Source of the DNA: Mastigias papua
Taxonomy: Eukaryota > Cnidaria > Scyphozoa > Rhizostomeae > Mastigiidae
Direction of reading: 5' to 3'
DNA length: 64,000 bases
NCBI GenBank assembly: GCA_964019165.1
Contig: OZ025269.1
Span: 12,366,308 to 12,430,307 of the forward strand
Of the stretch, positions 1-12,519 are shown one piece after another (the first letter of the stretch is position 1; every line of letters begins with the position of its first letter). A program made the translations under genes and the position numbers. Under the pieces are notes generated by a model. The model worked only from the letters and a program-made list of their open reading frames with translations, did not search any database and was not told where the DNA came from.

Positions 1-2
1 CG

Positions 3-383
3 AAAACGCTAGGAAATCAAATTGATAGCTTTCAAAGGCGAATACTACGCTCATATGTTCTAAATATTAGATGGCCAAAGATTGTAAAGAATGAAGACGT
101 ATACGAAAAAACCAAGACAGAACCATGGAGCAAAACAATTGAGAAAAAGAGATTAAAATGGTTTGGTCACCTGATGAGGTTAGATGAGAACACACCTGCA
201 CGAAAAGCGTTAAGTGTGGCATTAATACAATCAAAAAGACCACGAGGAAGACCAAAGTTTACATGGCTGGAATTGATGCAAAAACAATTGCAAGAAATTA
301 ATTTAAAATGGGAAGAGGCAAGTCAACTGGCAAAGGACCGCAAAAAATGGAAGGATATTTTGAAAAGAAAAAATGTGACTTAA
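3..383 (+). mobile_element. 3' end of a non-LTR retrotransposon (LINE) ORF2, 5' truncated by window edge
   Basis: One frame is open from base 3 to the stop ending at 383 (126 residues). Its C-terminal signature is that of endonuclease/reverse-transcriptase LINEs: KKRLKWFGHLMRLDEN followed by KRPRGRPKFTW and a charged helical tail. The RT core lies upstream of the window. Homology between the D-E intron of copy 1 and that of copy 2 resumes near position 430, so this LINE sits inside an intron of gene copy 1. That an intact element extends further left cannot be judged here. Confidence 0.85.
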
Positions 384-1213
384 TGAAAAACGTTGTGTGG
401 CTGCGTCACGTTATATCGTTTAAATATATATGCTGAACTATTGTTTTTGTTTGGCGAAAGCCTTGTTAAAGTTTTGCTCTACATTGTTAAGAGCCGTATA
501 ACCTGTGATATAAGCGATATTAAAAAACTATGGACATTTTGATAGTGAATGTCCCATTTGCTGATGTATATCAGACTTTAAGTCCTACTGATTTAGATTG
601 ATTTTACTTGAGCATGCTGCTGTTTTTTTAGGTTTTGAACAATGGATTTTTTATGCTATGAATTATGCTCGGAGATGGAATCTGTTCATTATGAATCTGT
701 TTTTGCTCTATACGAAACCTGTATTATTGGAATATTAGCAGACATGAAGTGGTCTCCTAGGAACGCTGTTTCATGCAACTATGATTGAACCTTACTCGTC
801 TGTATTTCAATAGAATGGAAATCGTATACTAGAGATACAATAGCATTCCGCAAAAAATAGCCTTTACACTAAGCCTCCGTGATTTCACTCACTTGAATAT
901 AGTCATAAACTATCCTATATATCGTTATTATTGTTGTTGGAAAGATGCTTAATTTTTAACTTTGGCTTGTTCTACAAGAGAGTCCAGAGTTGTCTGTCAA
1001 GATAAAAAGACCGTCTCTCAATTGTTTTTTGAGCAGGAGAAATTGTGTAATCAGAGCCATCGCCCCAAGCAACTTATTCATATGTACTATGTAAGGATAC
1101 TTTTAGCTTAGGCCCAAAAGAGTTCTTTGGTGTGGAATTTTACTGTGCCGGTGTCTATTGAAGTTTCATTCATTCAAGTTTGAAACTTACATAGTTACTT
1201 ACTTTTTACACAG
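384..1213. other. intron D-E of gene copy 1 (3' part)
   Basis: No gene is seen. From about 430 to 1213 the sequence is clearly alignable by eye with the D-E intron of copy 2 (about 25110-25907). Shared stretches include a GGCGAAAGCC block and the final acceptor region ending in CACAG. The LINE end lies just upstream of this homology. Confidence 0.7.
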
Positions 1214-1421
1214 GGAAAAATGTGTACTTCTATGATGGCAGTTGGGAATGCTTTCAAGGCTTCCACCTGGTGTTTTTCGTCGTCTCAATTTCGGTGATAC
1301 TAGTCTTCGTTGTTGTACCAGTTATAATGCTTGTTATCACTGTACACAATGGTGCGGGAAAGATTTGTTATTGCTTTGATATTCCAGTGCAAGCTATTGA
1401 TGTCATAGCACACGGCTTGAG
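1214..1421 (+). CDS. Copy 1 exon E
   Basis: Acceptor TTTTACACAG, donor GAG|GTACAG. It encodes a VYFYDGSWECFQGFH segment followed by a hydrophobic stretch rich in I, V and F, which is a clear membrane helix, then a short Cys-containing amphipathic part. Length 208 bases, identical in all copies. Confidence 0.88.
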
Positions 1422-4099
1422 GTACAGTAGTAATTGTTTTGTATATATGTACCTTTAGTTCAATTTTTGTTGTTGTTCTGCTTGTGGAAAGTTTACGGTT
1501 TAATACAAGCTAGTGATCTATTGTCACTTCTTTTAATGTGAAGTCGATTTTTGTGTCCCAATGAATAACTAACTTGATTCCTGTAGCTAGTTAGGAATTC
1601 AAATGCATTTGATTTTATTAATTCCCTTATTCAATAGAATTAGTGCATGTTTCGCTATGCGGACAAAGGCATATCGTATTTTCCGCCATTCCACACTATT
1701 GACCTTAGTAGATATCCCTAGGTATGAAGATTAAATTCACAAATCATGAGGATCTCAATTAATGCTTATGGCGTTAGATCACCGCGAATGTTCAATATAG
1801 GAATATTTCTGAGCCGGAAAAAATTAGTTGTTTGGCTTGGAGTGTTTAAGTTATCTTTCAATCTTTCATCGATCGATTTCTCTCCGATTTCATTGTATAG
1901 CAAGAATTTCAATAAGAAATGTGTTTTGAGTCACTGCAACTAGAATTTAAACACAGGAATAAAGTTTCAAAATTAAGTCTGATTTGGTATGATTTATAGT
2001 TACAAACTAATTCAAACAAGTGTGTGTCAGTAGCTTTTTTTGACGATAAAGCAGTTTGTTTTGTTTGCTAACATCTTTGACTGCTATTTTTTGAATGGAA
2101 TTGTATAGGCATATACGATCAGTGTTCATAAGTTAGTATTTCTGTTTGCAGGAGACATTCTGATGACGGACTGTGTGAGGAGTGCAAGAGAAGGAGAAGG
2201 CGCCTGTCCGTACATGCTGGTGATCAGGATATCGAGTTAGACTACTGTTCTCCTTGCTCTGAGAAACTTGATCAATCATGCAAAGGCTGTTCACAGAAAG
2301 CAAAGAATTTTTGGTTGGCTTATCTTGGAAACGAGCGCGGCTGGTGGTGGTCAGTTGATTTTACTAGGAGGGTGATTTTGGTAGCTCTATATGTTTTCAT
2401 ACAGGATTGGGAGCTGAAGCAGGTTGGCTATGTATTTTTAACTCATATTAGGCAATTTGACTTGTATAGTACCGTATAACTAGATATCTATAGTGTTTAA
2501 TGTGTAACTGTTATTCCCGATAACTGTCATTGGTTGTGTGCATAACAGAGCCATGTAGACAGCTGAACTGAATTAAGGGAAGGCAGATATACATCCAATC
2601 ATTTCCTCAATAAGCAACTTTCATGTGTCACATGACCATTACGTAATACTATTTGTGATTTGTTGATATCGACTGGAGGGCAAAAAGCGGAAGGAAAATA
2701 TTTGCATGGTGATTTCTGTGCTAAGGATTATGTAGTATAGTAGAATCAAATCTGTAGCAACTCTATTGCATTGAAATCAAGCTGTTTTCATTCAGAAAAT
2801 TAAGAACGTTAAGCAACTTTACGACGTGACAGATAGTAACTCACTTCGTTGAGGTAGCAGCAGCAGGCATTGAAGGTAGTGGAGACTCCAATTCATTGGG
2901 TGAATCAGATTATCATTTGTTCAAAGCAGACCACAGACAGTTTCAGTCCTAGCTCTGTATGGCAAATGTATTCAACATTATTATCAAGGAACTTCACATT
3001 GCTACACGTAACGCTCGTATCTTCCCAGCTACTTTCTGTCCAAGTGAGGTTAGCCGATCAGAAGTACGATTACATAATGGTCATGTGACCAGTGAAAGTT
3101 ACTTATTGCTGCTAAGTAAATATGAAGCTAAGGATTCAGGGAAGTTGAAATGAGGAGGTTGTTGAGGAGCACTTTAGATCTAGCTTTTGTGGAACTCTCC
3201 TCTTCTGAAGTTGTTGTTTGCTCTTTTCGTCTTCCAACTTGCCAAGAGCTTCTAGAGCAATTCAAGTTATTCTTGATTTCGATATTTGTTGGATGGTTTT
3301 GTATAATTTTAGTATTGGCTACGAATAGGTTCTGTTACTGCAGTTTGATTCTGTCATTCGTCGTTTATCTCAATAGTTAGTACAATATGAACCCGATATT
3401 CCAATAAAAATTCAAGAGTCTATATGGCTGCTTTTACGCCAGAACTATTGCTTTCATTTCAGAATGAATTGCGTTTTTAGATAATATTTGCCATGGGATA
3501 TTTATGAAGTGAAGTCTTGAGACATATTTCTGTCTTGTGACAGGAACAGCAATTGCAAAAATTCAAAATATTGTAATGAATTTTAGATGTTTGGAAACAC
3601 ATGATGTTTTCTTATTTTGTAACAGTAATCGTATAAGATTATTTGCTTTAATTTAGCTCATTTCATATCAAAGGACTAATTTTATACAGTAACGGATATT
3701 GTGATAAAATGCAATTCCAACACTATGGAAATTCTTCCTGCGTGTTATCAATCTTGTTCTTGGTAATACTCGTTATTATCACGTGACATTAGGTTCTAAT
3801 TTTTTATTGTTTTTCAGACATGCATCACCATTGCCTGCTCATGCATATTTGCTCTACATTGCATTGCTTGGCCGTATAATGAGGTGAATCGGTGGGCGAA
3901 CGAAATCGAGGCAGTATACTTATTTGCGCTTATGATGCTTGCTAATGTGCAGTCAATCGAAAGCGACAACATAAGGCATACTGTGTCCATTCTAGTTCTT
4001 TTGCTCACATATGTCTTTGGTGTTGTATTCTTTTTTGTCAAGGCGGTCAGATTTTTCAGACAGTTTATTCAGAAGAAGCGAAACACGGATTCAGCATGA
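1214..4099 (+). CDS. Gene copy 1 (3' end): multi-pass membrane C-terminus of the beta-helix surface protein family
   Basis: Join 1214..1421, 2152..2422, 3818..4099. Exons A-D lie left of the window. The visible 253 complete residues cover a membrane segment (exon E), a loop with three CxxC pairs plus another membrane segment (F), and three membrane segments ending in a basic tail with stop TGA (G). All junctions are GT-AG with phases 1 (entering E), 2 (E/F) and 0 (F/G), exactly as in copies 2 and 3. The protein is close to copy 2, with only a few substitutions in exons E and G and none seen in F. I do not recognise a named family. The C-terminal half resembles unnamed eukaryotic surface proteins that couple a beta-helix to a polytopic membrane domain. 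Function unknown; a receptor, channel or adhesion role is inference. Confidence 0.85.
2152..2422 (+). CDS. Copy 1 exon F (CxxC loop and membrane segment)
   Basis: Acceptor TCTGTTTGCAG, donor AAGCAG|GTTGG. Length 271 bases. It encodes CEEC, CSPC and CKGC pairs, a run of five arginines after CEECK, a GWWWSVDF motif and a hydrophobic segment. By eye it is identical to exon F of copy 2, including about 168 intron bases upstream and 45 downstream. Confidence 0.9.
3818..4099 (+). CDS. Copy 1 exon G (C-terminal exon)
   Basis: Acceptor TGTTTTTCAG; 282 bases to the TGA stop. It encodes three hydrophobic segments, the second after the conserved AWPYNEVNRWANEIEAVYLF motif, and a basic tail ending in QKKRNTDSA. 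Confidence 0.9.
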   Translation, partial: TCITIACSCIFALHCIAWPYNEVNRWANEIEAVYLFALMMLANVQSIESDNIRHTVSILVLLLTYVFGVVFFFVKAVRFFRQFIQKKRNTDSA

Positions 4100-4970
4100 A
4101 AAGAAGCGATGGCATTGATCTTAAAATCTTCCTAGACAATGCCTATATCATATGGTTTTGCATCGAAAATAAGATTGAGTTAGATCATATTTGCATTATT
4201 GGAAGCACTTTGATAAATTACATTGTAACTTGATTGTTAGCTATGTCATTCTGTCTCTGAACCTTTGTTCAAACATTTGCCTATTAGTTATTCATGCTTG
4301 ATATATATTAGATGTGGAATTAGCCACACCTGCAATATTATTCATCCCTTGCCATTCATATGATCATCGATATAATCAGCTCATATATGTTAATGTAATA
4401 TATGTATTTGTAAGAATACCTTTTAAGAGTAGAATTAGTGGTAGAGCCCTAAGTGTTTTCTTTGGGAGTAACATATCGAATAGGGCTTTCTTGGAATAAA
4501 TCTGGTTGCTGCCATATTCGAAGCGCAATGTGCTTAAATAGGAGAGCCTTCACGTATAGTTTTATGATCTTGATATATCACAGGTTAAGCGGTACATTGT
4601 AGATTATAGCAACTGCACGTCGCTTGCTTCAGAATTCGCACAAGTCTTTTTGCAGTTCAGCAGGGAATCAATAGGTGTTAAAAGTTATTATGGTTACAGT
4701 GTGTAATGAATGGATGGGGTTTTCCATTTGGAAACCATAGTCATAATTCCGCGACATATTTGGGTTGTAGTAGTTTAGGAGCCTTCGCACTGAGCCATAT
4801 GTACACTTGTCAGATGACGTATATGTTCCATATTAGGCATCATATCACTAGCCTATGCTATATGAAAACGAAATTAATTTGTGATTTGCATGTAGAGAGC
4901 TCATTTTACCTGGTTGCATATTGTTAGAATTTTATGTCTAGAAGATCAATTCCTATTGAATTTGCTATGT
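4100..4970. other. 3' flank of gene copy 1, homologous to the flank of copy 2
   Basis: No gene is seen. Segments around 4100-4200 and 4680-4940 (for example the CGACATATTTGGGTTGTAG block) align by eye with 28911-29340 downstream of copy 2, so the duplicated unit extends well past the stop codon. An AATAAA at 4495-4500 could be a polyadenylation signal, but nothing else supports it. Confidence 0.5.
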
Positions 4971-6599
4971 AACACCTAATTTCTGGTTTACGCCCTCCTC
5001 TCAATTGTGCCCCCATATCCAATAAGCCCGTTTTTAAAAGCAAATGATTATTAAAACCACACCCTCTCTTCATAAAGCCCTCGAAAAATGTGTGTAATAC
5101 GAAAAACCAGCTGTTTTGATAGAAAGCATAGACTTTGTGCTATTGATCCCGTTCGTTGGCATTCAACAACGGAAATCGATATCAAACTCAAACTTCTACA
5201 TATTTATGCATAGACACGTTGAACAGCATAAGATGAAGCTCTCAGCAGAAATAACAATGGCAAAACAGAATGGCTTGGGGCCCTTAAAAGGTTTTTTTTT
5301 GGGAGCCTTTTGAAGTGTATTATTTTTCCGAAATCTAGATAAGACGAATATGAATTTTTATCTATAAGGGATAAAAGAAGTAATAAGTGGCTGCCCGTGA
5401 ACTCGCGAGTATCGTCTTAATTAATGCATTTTTCATTCCTTTGGGGCGTCAAAGGCATCGGGGCCTTTTTGAGTTGCTCTGACTTCAAACTATGTCGGAT
5501 ATGTCAGTGAGAAATAATCCAAAAATTGGTTTTGACTGTGCGTACTAACACCTAGCCTGCATGCAAACTCGACTGGTTGCCATTATAGATTAGGCGGAAA
5601 ATGAGGTAGGGGTATACTAGAGCCAAATTTTGTTAGATAGTGTTTATCTGATGCAGAATTTTATGCTGAATAAGAAAATCTTTGGTAAACGTGCGGCACC
5701 CGCTGCATTTACCAAATATGGCTACTTTTGAACCGGGATTACAGTTATCAATTTTTCACGAAATTTTTTTTCAACTTTTTTCAAATGTTAAAAATTATGA
5801 TGATAGCATTCTGAATGCTGATTTCTTTAATTCTAGAACAATGTTCTTAAAACTTTCTTAGCAAGAATTTTCAAGTTGCGTAAGATATCAGAGCTCACAG
5901 AAAAACAGGCACCAATACTTGTTCTCAACAGATAAAATTCAATATTCGTTTATAAGCAGGACCTCCACACATTTGCTGCGTAGTTGGATCGATGGCAGTG
6001 GAACTACAAGTAATGTCGACATTGAGGGAACATACACAAGTCTGGAATCAGAGACGACACTTCATTGGCTCGTTTAAGGGGAATGTGGCTCACAGATTCC
6101 CAACGAAAGGGCGTGACTTGCTTGATGAAAAGGCGCGAAGAAAGTAAACTGAACCTAAAACATGGGTAGCAATGAAAGAGTGAGTTAAATGAACTTATCC
6201 ATAATTGCGTGACTAATGTACAAACAGCCAAAAAGTTTGTCTAACAGAATCGACTTTTTCAGAGTGGGTGCTGCACCCTTAGCTTCTAATAGATGTGCCA
6301 TTGTCTGGAATCCTAGCTTTCTTTTCATAAGCAGTTTTAATGATTTCTCAGCGAAGTGCAAGTACATCTTTCTTTCCCCCTAAAAATATCGTAGGCATGT
6401 TCTTCCAATTTTGAAAGTAGGTCTTCATCTATTCTCCAATGAGCTCCTAATTGCAACAAAACACGAACCAGCCTTTAGTTCTTTTCAATTATTTGCCAAA
6501 AGTGACTCCTTGATTTTCTGAGAAAAGATGAGATATACTCAATTCATGTGACTGAGTGGAAACCAAGAACCCTCAATTCCAGTTGTTAGCGGTTCGAGT
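4971..6599. other. intergenic DNA without recognisable gene
   Basis: Around 4990-5090 there is a pyrimidine-rich segment with GCCCTCCTCTC and AAGCCC strings. It resembles the CCGTAAAT/AAGCCCC repeat segments at about 23280, 30490 and 53300. The remainder to 6600 shows no motif I can identify on either strand; possibly decayed transposon DNA adjoining the BEL/Pao remnant. Confidence 0.4.
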
Positions 6600-7600
6600 T
6601 AATGGCGACAAGAATTCTGTCTACGTTGATGTCTACAGTGAAGCATGCACCGGGATATGAAGCTGTATCAGCACATATTTGGTCTGATAGCCATACAACA
6701 CTATGTTGGATTGCAAACAAGCACAAGTGGAAGCAATTGGTTTCGACTAGAGTAAATGAAATCCTTCGCAAAACGAGAGGGATGCGATGGAGACTGTCCA
6801 ACAGAGGCAAACCCTGAAGATTTGGGATCATGAGGCATGTCTGTTGTAAAGTTACAACAAAGTTCACTGTGGAGACGAGGACCACATTGGATAAGAGAAG
6901 ATAAAGACAGTTTGCCAAAGAATATTGTTAGAAGGATAGAGGAAAGCGAAATGGATGAAAGAAAATCGGTTGCTGTAACGACAGTCAATGTCAATAATGA
7001 AGGATAGGAAAATGGAATAAAACAGCTCATAGAGGTAAACAAATGAAGTTTGTAAAAGAAAATTTATAGAATAACATCATGGGTATTAGGATTCATCAGA
7101 AATTACTGAAACAAAGAGAAAATTTCAATGGTGTTCAGGTAAAGGAAATTCAAGAATCAAGGTAATTGTAGATCAAATGGGCACAATCAGAGCTGAAGGA
7201 AAACATTAGGTTCAAAGACATTGCTAAGTCATTAGGTTTTAAAGAATTAGATGGAATTATGCGTTGTTGTGGAAAGTTGAATCAAGCTAACTTAAGAGAA
7301 GAGACAAAATTTCCTATCTTCTTGCCCAATCATAACCCTGTCATACACTTATTCATCAGATCATGCCATGCTAAAGTATTTCATAAAGGTAAGAACCAAA
7401 TACTTGCAAAGCTAGGACAGAAACGTTGGGTAGTCAAATGTAGACAAGAAGTAAAGAAAGTGATTCGCGGTTGCACAAATTGCCTATAGTTAAAGAGCGA
7501 ACCAATTTCTGTTCCAAGAATAGTAATTCTTCATTCAGAAAGAGTAACAAAAGCAAGACCATTCGACTACGCGCTGTATCCGAATGTAAATGTGTTGACG
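6600..7600 (+). mobile_element. BEL/Pao-type LTR retrotransposon remnant (RNase H-like region and integrase N-terminus)
   Basis: At 6650-6780 the translation contains IWSDSHTTLCWIANKHKWKQ and STRVNEI, the RNase H-like signature of BEL/Pao pol. It is followed, after a frame change near 6790, by the conserved CPTEANPEDLGS-type segment. At 7190-7490 the H2C2 integrase zinc-binding region is visible: FPIFLPNHNPV, an HAKVFHKG block, RWVVKCRQEVKKVI and CTNC. It is followed near 7530-7570 by an RVTKARPFDY motif. Stop codons and frameshifts break the reading frame and no LTRs were found, so it is dead. BEL/Pao elements are known essentially from animals, which supports a metazoan source. Confidence 0.75.
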
Positions 7601-8079
7601 AGTATATAAAGTATACATGTTGGTTAGCGTAGAATAGAAAAAGAAAGTATCTGTGTAACATAGCTAAACTAGCAAGTAACTGTCGCATGTTGGGGATAAA
7701 GGTGAGTCTGGATAATTGGTGAATAGTGCCACGGGCAAATTGCTGGGACATTGAACTGTGGAAAGTATGACATGATTTGCAATGGCTGAACACTAGCATG
7801 CTGTACGTTGGATAGAGAGTCAAACCTGTCATCATTCAACTTAACTGGTAGTTTAAGAATTCGTGATGGTCTTTGTTATGAAGTTGTTGCGGGGGGCATT
7901 TGATAGTTTTAATGATACTGGAACTGATGGACTAAATGCTGGAGGCAAAGGAGACAATCCCGACTTCATTCATTTCATTTATCTTTGTTACGCACAAAAA
8001 CCCTATCAGCTAATAAGTACATATACAAAGAAAAGTAAACGGAGAATGCTCGTCTACAAAAAATAATCATTGCTGGTCT
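7601..8079. other. stretch without recognisable content
   Basis: This lies between the BEL/Pao remnant and the 3' end of a minus-strand LINE. Part of it may belong to either element. I see no coding signature, repeat or RNA gene. Confidence 0.35.
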
Positions 8080-9040
8080 TCGTAGGTATCGTGCTTCTGG
8101 AATGGATGCTAAATATGCAGGAATTCCTTTATTTCTTTTTGAACGGGTAATCGTGGAACTCATTCTTATTTGTAGTGGGATTTCATTCCACATCTGTGCA
8201 CCAAAATACAGAGAAACTCCTTCTGGAGAATTCTAGGTTATGTGCTGCGGTGTTTACGTCAGCAAAAATTTCTTTTTGAATAAGTAGATATTTGGAATTT
8301 ATTACTTCTATTAGCGTGCATGCTCTGTTTTGTAAAAGCTGAAGATGATCGAGCTTTTTGTTTGATAAATTGCCCCATAGTTCATTACTGTATCTCAAAT
8401 GACTCTCAAGCAGTGCCTTAAACAGCTGGTCCAATTAAGATTGCGTGAGTATGTTATTTGGTTTTATTTTACCTTTAAGGTTTTTATATTGCTCATTCCA
8501 TGTCAGGTTTTCATCGACCGTAATTCCAAGGTACTTAACCTTGTGAGTTTGTTTGATTGGCTCTCCATTTACATATACCTCTAGTGGATCAAGAATACGG
8601 TTTGTCGTTTATGACCAATAATCATATATTCTGTTTTTTAGTGTTGAAACTAAGCTTATTCTGATGTACCATTCTGCAATATTATCAATCTCAGCTTTAA
8701 GATCATTACAGAGATCGTCGATATCTTTGGCAGAACAGGTGATACTGGTGGCATCCGCATGCATGTTTGAGGTTCATTTTTTGAGGCACTGCTCAAAATC
8801 ATTCTCCTACGGGATGAAGAGAAGCGGCCCCAAACACGAACTTTGGAGGATACAACAGTGAACGGTTTCTGAACCAGATTTATGGCCATTTATTTAACAG
8901 TACTGTTTTCTGCTGGTTAGATACGACGTGAACCACCTAAGAGATGCCCCTACCACTCCGTAATTAGTTAGTTTTCATAGAAGAATCCTATAGTCCATAG
9001 TATCAAACCCCTTTTAAGATCGAGCAATACGGGTATATTA
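8080..9040 (-). mobile_element. Decayed LINE reverse transcriptase fragment, minus strand
   Basis: Read on the minus strand across frames, RT blocks appear in order. They are an FDTMDYRIL-like block near 9000, a GVVGASLRWFTSYLTSRKQY block near 8930, a degenerate catalytic segment HADATSIT near 8755 (position of the FADDT box), a KVKYLGITVDENLTWNEQ block near 8510, and ESHLRYSNELWGNLSNKKLD with LQNRACTLI near 8320-8400. A terminal WNEIP block follows near 8180. The fragment is broken by frameshifts and stops and lacks the endonuclease domain. It belongs to the jockey/CR1/L2-like group by block order. Confidence 0.8.
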
Positions 9041-9289
9041 ATTCTTTACTTGTCAATATTAGAAAACCACGAATCTATTATGTTTAATAGTGAGATAAGG
9101 GTACTGTGCATCTTTAAAATGCATGTTGACATTTTGCGAACTTCTTTTGCTCTTTCATGTGGCAGCGAATCTTCCACAACATTCTGTGGCAAACTGGCAT
9201 GTTCTTCTTCATACTCTTCACCAACCATTGTATTCAACGGATAACTTCTTGATTATCTCCTGTTGACCTGTTATCTGATTTGACTGTCT

Positions 9290-11910
9290 ATTAGGGTTGA
9301 AAAACAGGCAAAAACATACGATGTTCTTCCGAATCAGTGTCATCGATGCAATGATCCATCACTTCTGGCTCCTTTCGCTTGGGTGTGCATGCATTACGTT
9401 TGTGGTTTGGCAATTCTTCCTCAGCGACTGCATCAATCAGCATGCTGTAAGGCAAGAGCAGATTCCGATGTAGAGTACGTTCTCGTCCTGTTCGAATATC
9501 TGGTTTCACAACATACACCGGACTGTCTTCTTTCCGGTTAACAGCTATATGTACTATGCCTTCCCAATAGGAACGAAGCTTGTGCGATGCTTGCCTTGGT
9601 GTTAAATTTCTAGCAAGTACACAGTCACCAGTCTCAAGGGACTGTGATGCATCTGTTTTTCATACTGCTTCTTCAATATTCCAAACATATGGAGTATGGT
9701 TTTATTAAACCGCTCTGTTTGGCCATTGTCTAGTGGATGGTAGGGCATAGTATGCAGCCATTTAATGCCCATTAATTTCTCCAGTTGATGGAATAGCCTG
9801 CTCTTAAACTCTTTTCCTTTATCGTATAATGTTTTATCTGGAAATACGAAACATATTAAGAAATCATTGAAGAGCTTATTAGCTGTGGTCTTTGCTTTCT
9901 TACGTCTTGCTGAATAGGCTTGACCAAAACAGGGGGGGGGGGGTGTCAACAATGTTTAGAATATACTCATAGCGACAAACACTGTACTCAAGATGCAAGA
10001 AATCACTTGAAAATTACTCAAGTGGCATAGTTGATGTGATATTCTGAAGTGGTGCTCTCGCATATATGTTTGGGGCTCTAGCTTTCAGATAAGGGCATAC
10101 TTTGGTGACATATTCAAAAATCTGTGTATGCATGTGCGGCCAATAAAACCTTTCCCTTATTAGGTCAAAGACTCTGCCTGCTCCCACATGTCCCATGCTA
10201 TTGTGCAATTATTTCAAGACTAACGGATGATACTCTACTGGTAATACAAGCTGGTAAAAATCTACTGGATGATGCTGCAATATTCCAGATTTCGTGAGAT
10301 ACAACCGGTCCCATTCACAACGCCAGATCCTAACATCTGGAGCTTCAAGTCTAATTCCGTTAACTGGTGGTTTGTGAGTATTTTCCTTGAATTTGAGCAC
10401 ACTTGATATAGCTGGATCACGCAACTGTGCATCAAATATGGCACTATTGCTGAAAGAAGTGAATTTGTCTCAGCTTACAGTATGGCACTTTGGATTGTTG
10501 CTTGCATTTATATCAGCAACCCAGGTGGAATTTCACCACCTCTCGGCTTTTATACCATTAATGAGTGCATCGATTGTGTCAGTTCAGGTTTCTTTTGAGC
10601 AGAGTTCTTGGTAATGCAGAGGTAATCTGGAAAGTGCATCTGCATCACCATTACTTGTACATGGTCTATATATAATCTCAAAGTTGGAGTCTGCTAGTTC
10701 AGCTACCCATCTATACCCAGTCGCATTGAGCTTTGCAATACTTAGAATATAGGGGAGTGGGTTATTGTCAGTAAAGACAACAAAATTTAGAGCATAGTAA
10801 AGGTAATCCCAGAATGGTGACAGATATACCACTTCAATGAGAGGAATTCAAGTCTATCTGCGTGCATGTGATGGCGTTGTTTAGCTAGCGTTAAGGGTCG
10901 CAATCCATATCCAATTACTCTCAACACACCTTTCTAGTCTTCTTGGTATAACACTGCACCAAGTCCATCTTTACTTGTATCCGTGTGTAAGGCAAACGAA
11001 CATGTAAAGTCCGGATATGCTAGGATTGATAGTAAAGTCAGGGCTTGGATTAGAAATTCAAGAGAAGTTTGATGTGTGTTCTTCCATTGGATATGTATGT
11101 TAGATGGTAGTTGACCTCTATTGGTATTACGTTCAGATTGCTTTTTTGATGAAAAGACGATTTCTCAGTAACATATGTACGCAACAGGTCTGTCAATGGT
11201 TTAGCAGCCTTGGCAAATCCAGGTACATACTTTCGATAGTAGCTTAGAAGTCCCAGGAGCTTACGAACTGCATCAATGGTGCTGAGCAGTTTGTGCTTAA
11301 GTGATGTTAGTGAGTCAATATTACCGAGGCTCGGTTTGTAGCCATTTTCAGAGACACTTTGTTCAATGTTGCAAACTTCTCGCTGGAAAATTTGTCATGT
11401 ACCAGCTTTCCGTTTTGCACCACGAGTACCAAGACGATTCAGGACGAGTTGTAGATGGTGCACTGGTTCTTCAAAGCTTTTACTAAAAACAATAATATCG
11501 TCTAAGTAAAGCACCTATATCTCATTGTGGAGTCCATTCGAGCAGTCCTCCATAAAGCACTGGAATACAGATGTGGCATTCGTTTAGCTAAAAGGGATCC
11601 TCTCCCACTCATGCAGGCCCCAGGGTGTTATAAACACAGTTTTGTGATGACTTTCTTTCTCCACATAACCTTGGTGATATGCTTTATTTATATCAAGTAA
11701 CGTGAACCAGGAATTCCCTCATAAATATTCGACTGTCTGTCGAAATCTAGGCAATGGGCATCTATCTGGTATTGTTTTCTGGTTTAGCTGATGGTAGACT
11801 AGTCTATGCAAAGTACAAGGGACAGCATATCCAGTGGGAGGGACAGCATCATCCTCTTTAACACCCCTATCTTCTGTGCGAACTCTCATTTCCCCTCTTT
11901 TCAATTTTAG
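9290..11910 (-). mobile_element. Degenerate Ty3/gypsy-type pol remnant, minus strand
   Basis: On the minus strand the order is reverse transcriptase (about 11900-11200), RNase H (10830-10600), integrase zinc finger (10200-10050), integrase core (9950-9600), and a C-terminal pol tail (9520-9300). The RT shows YHQLNQKTIPDRCPLPRF and a VLYLDDIIVFSKSFEEP catalytic block near 11500. RNase H shows VVFTDNNPLPYIL and DADALSRLP. The zinc finger shows MGHVGAGRVFDLIRERFYWP. The integrase core shows DKGKEFKSRLFHQL and MPYHPLDNGQTERFNKT. The tail has a GRERTLHRNLLLP motif. Multiple stops and frame changes break it. No gag, protease or LTR was recognised. Confidence 0.85.
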
Positions 11911-12028
11911 GTGTTATTCATTGTAGTCCTGTTGTATTGTGTAGAGTACGGTTTTGTTTTAACATGATTATATATTGTTCCTTTGTATTATGGTTATAAA
12001 TGCGCAAAATGTGGCTGGCATGATATTA

Positions 12029-12052
12029 CTGATGAAGGCTTGTGCCGAAACG
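12029..12052 (+). ncRNA. Hammerhead-ribozyme-like core (CTGATGA ... GAAAC), incomplete
   Basis: CTGATGA at 12029-12035 is followed by AGGC, a TTGT loop, GCC and GAAACG. This reproduces the catalytic-core order of a hammerhead with a three-pair helix II. Penelope-like elements and retrozymes are known to carry such motifs. I could not find a convincing helix III strand and cleavage triplet upstream, and the base before helix II is A instead of the usual G. It may be a relic or chance. Confidence 0.25.
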
Positions 12053-12127
12053 TTTGAAATGGAGTAATTTTATTTCTTGAATTCTATCTATACTTATAAA
12101 TTACTTGGTTGGTTGTAGCTTTTTGAC

Positions 12128-12427
<300 letters not shown>

Positions 12428-12519
12428 CTCAGTAGCTTGCGAGTAACGAGGATTTCTCCTTTTTCAGTGCTGACAGATACATTATTATTCTCAGAAAAAT
12501 CAGGAGAAAATTATAACTT

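Noticed and set aside
4633..4646. AATTCGCACAAGTC identical to a piece of copy 2 exon B
   Set aside because: A 14-base match with no extension is expected by chance in a window of this size.
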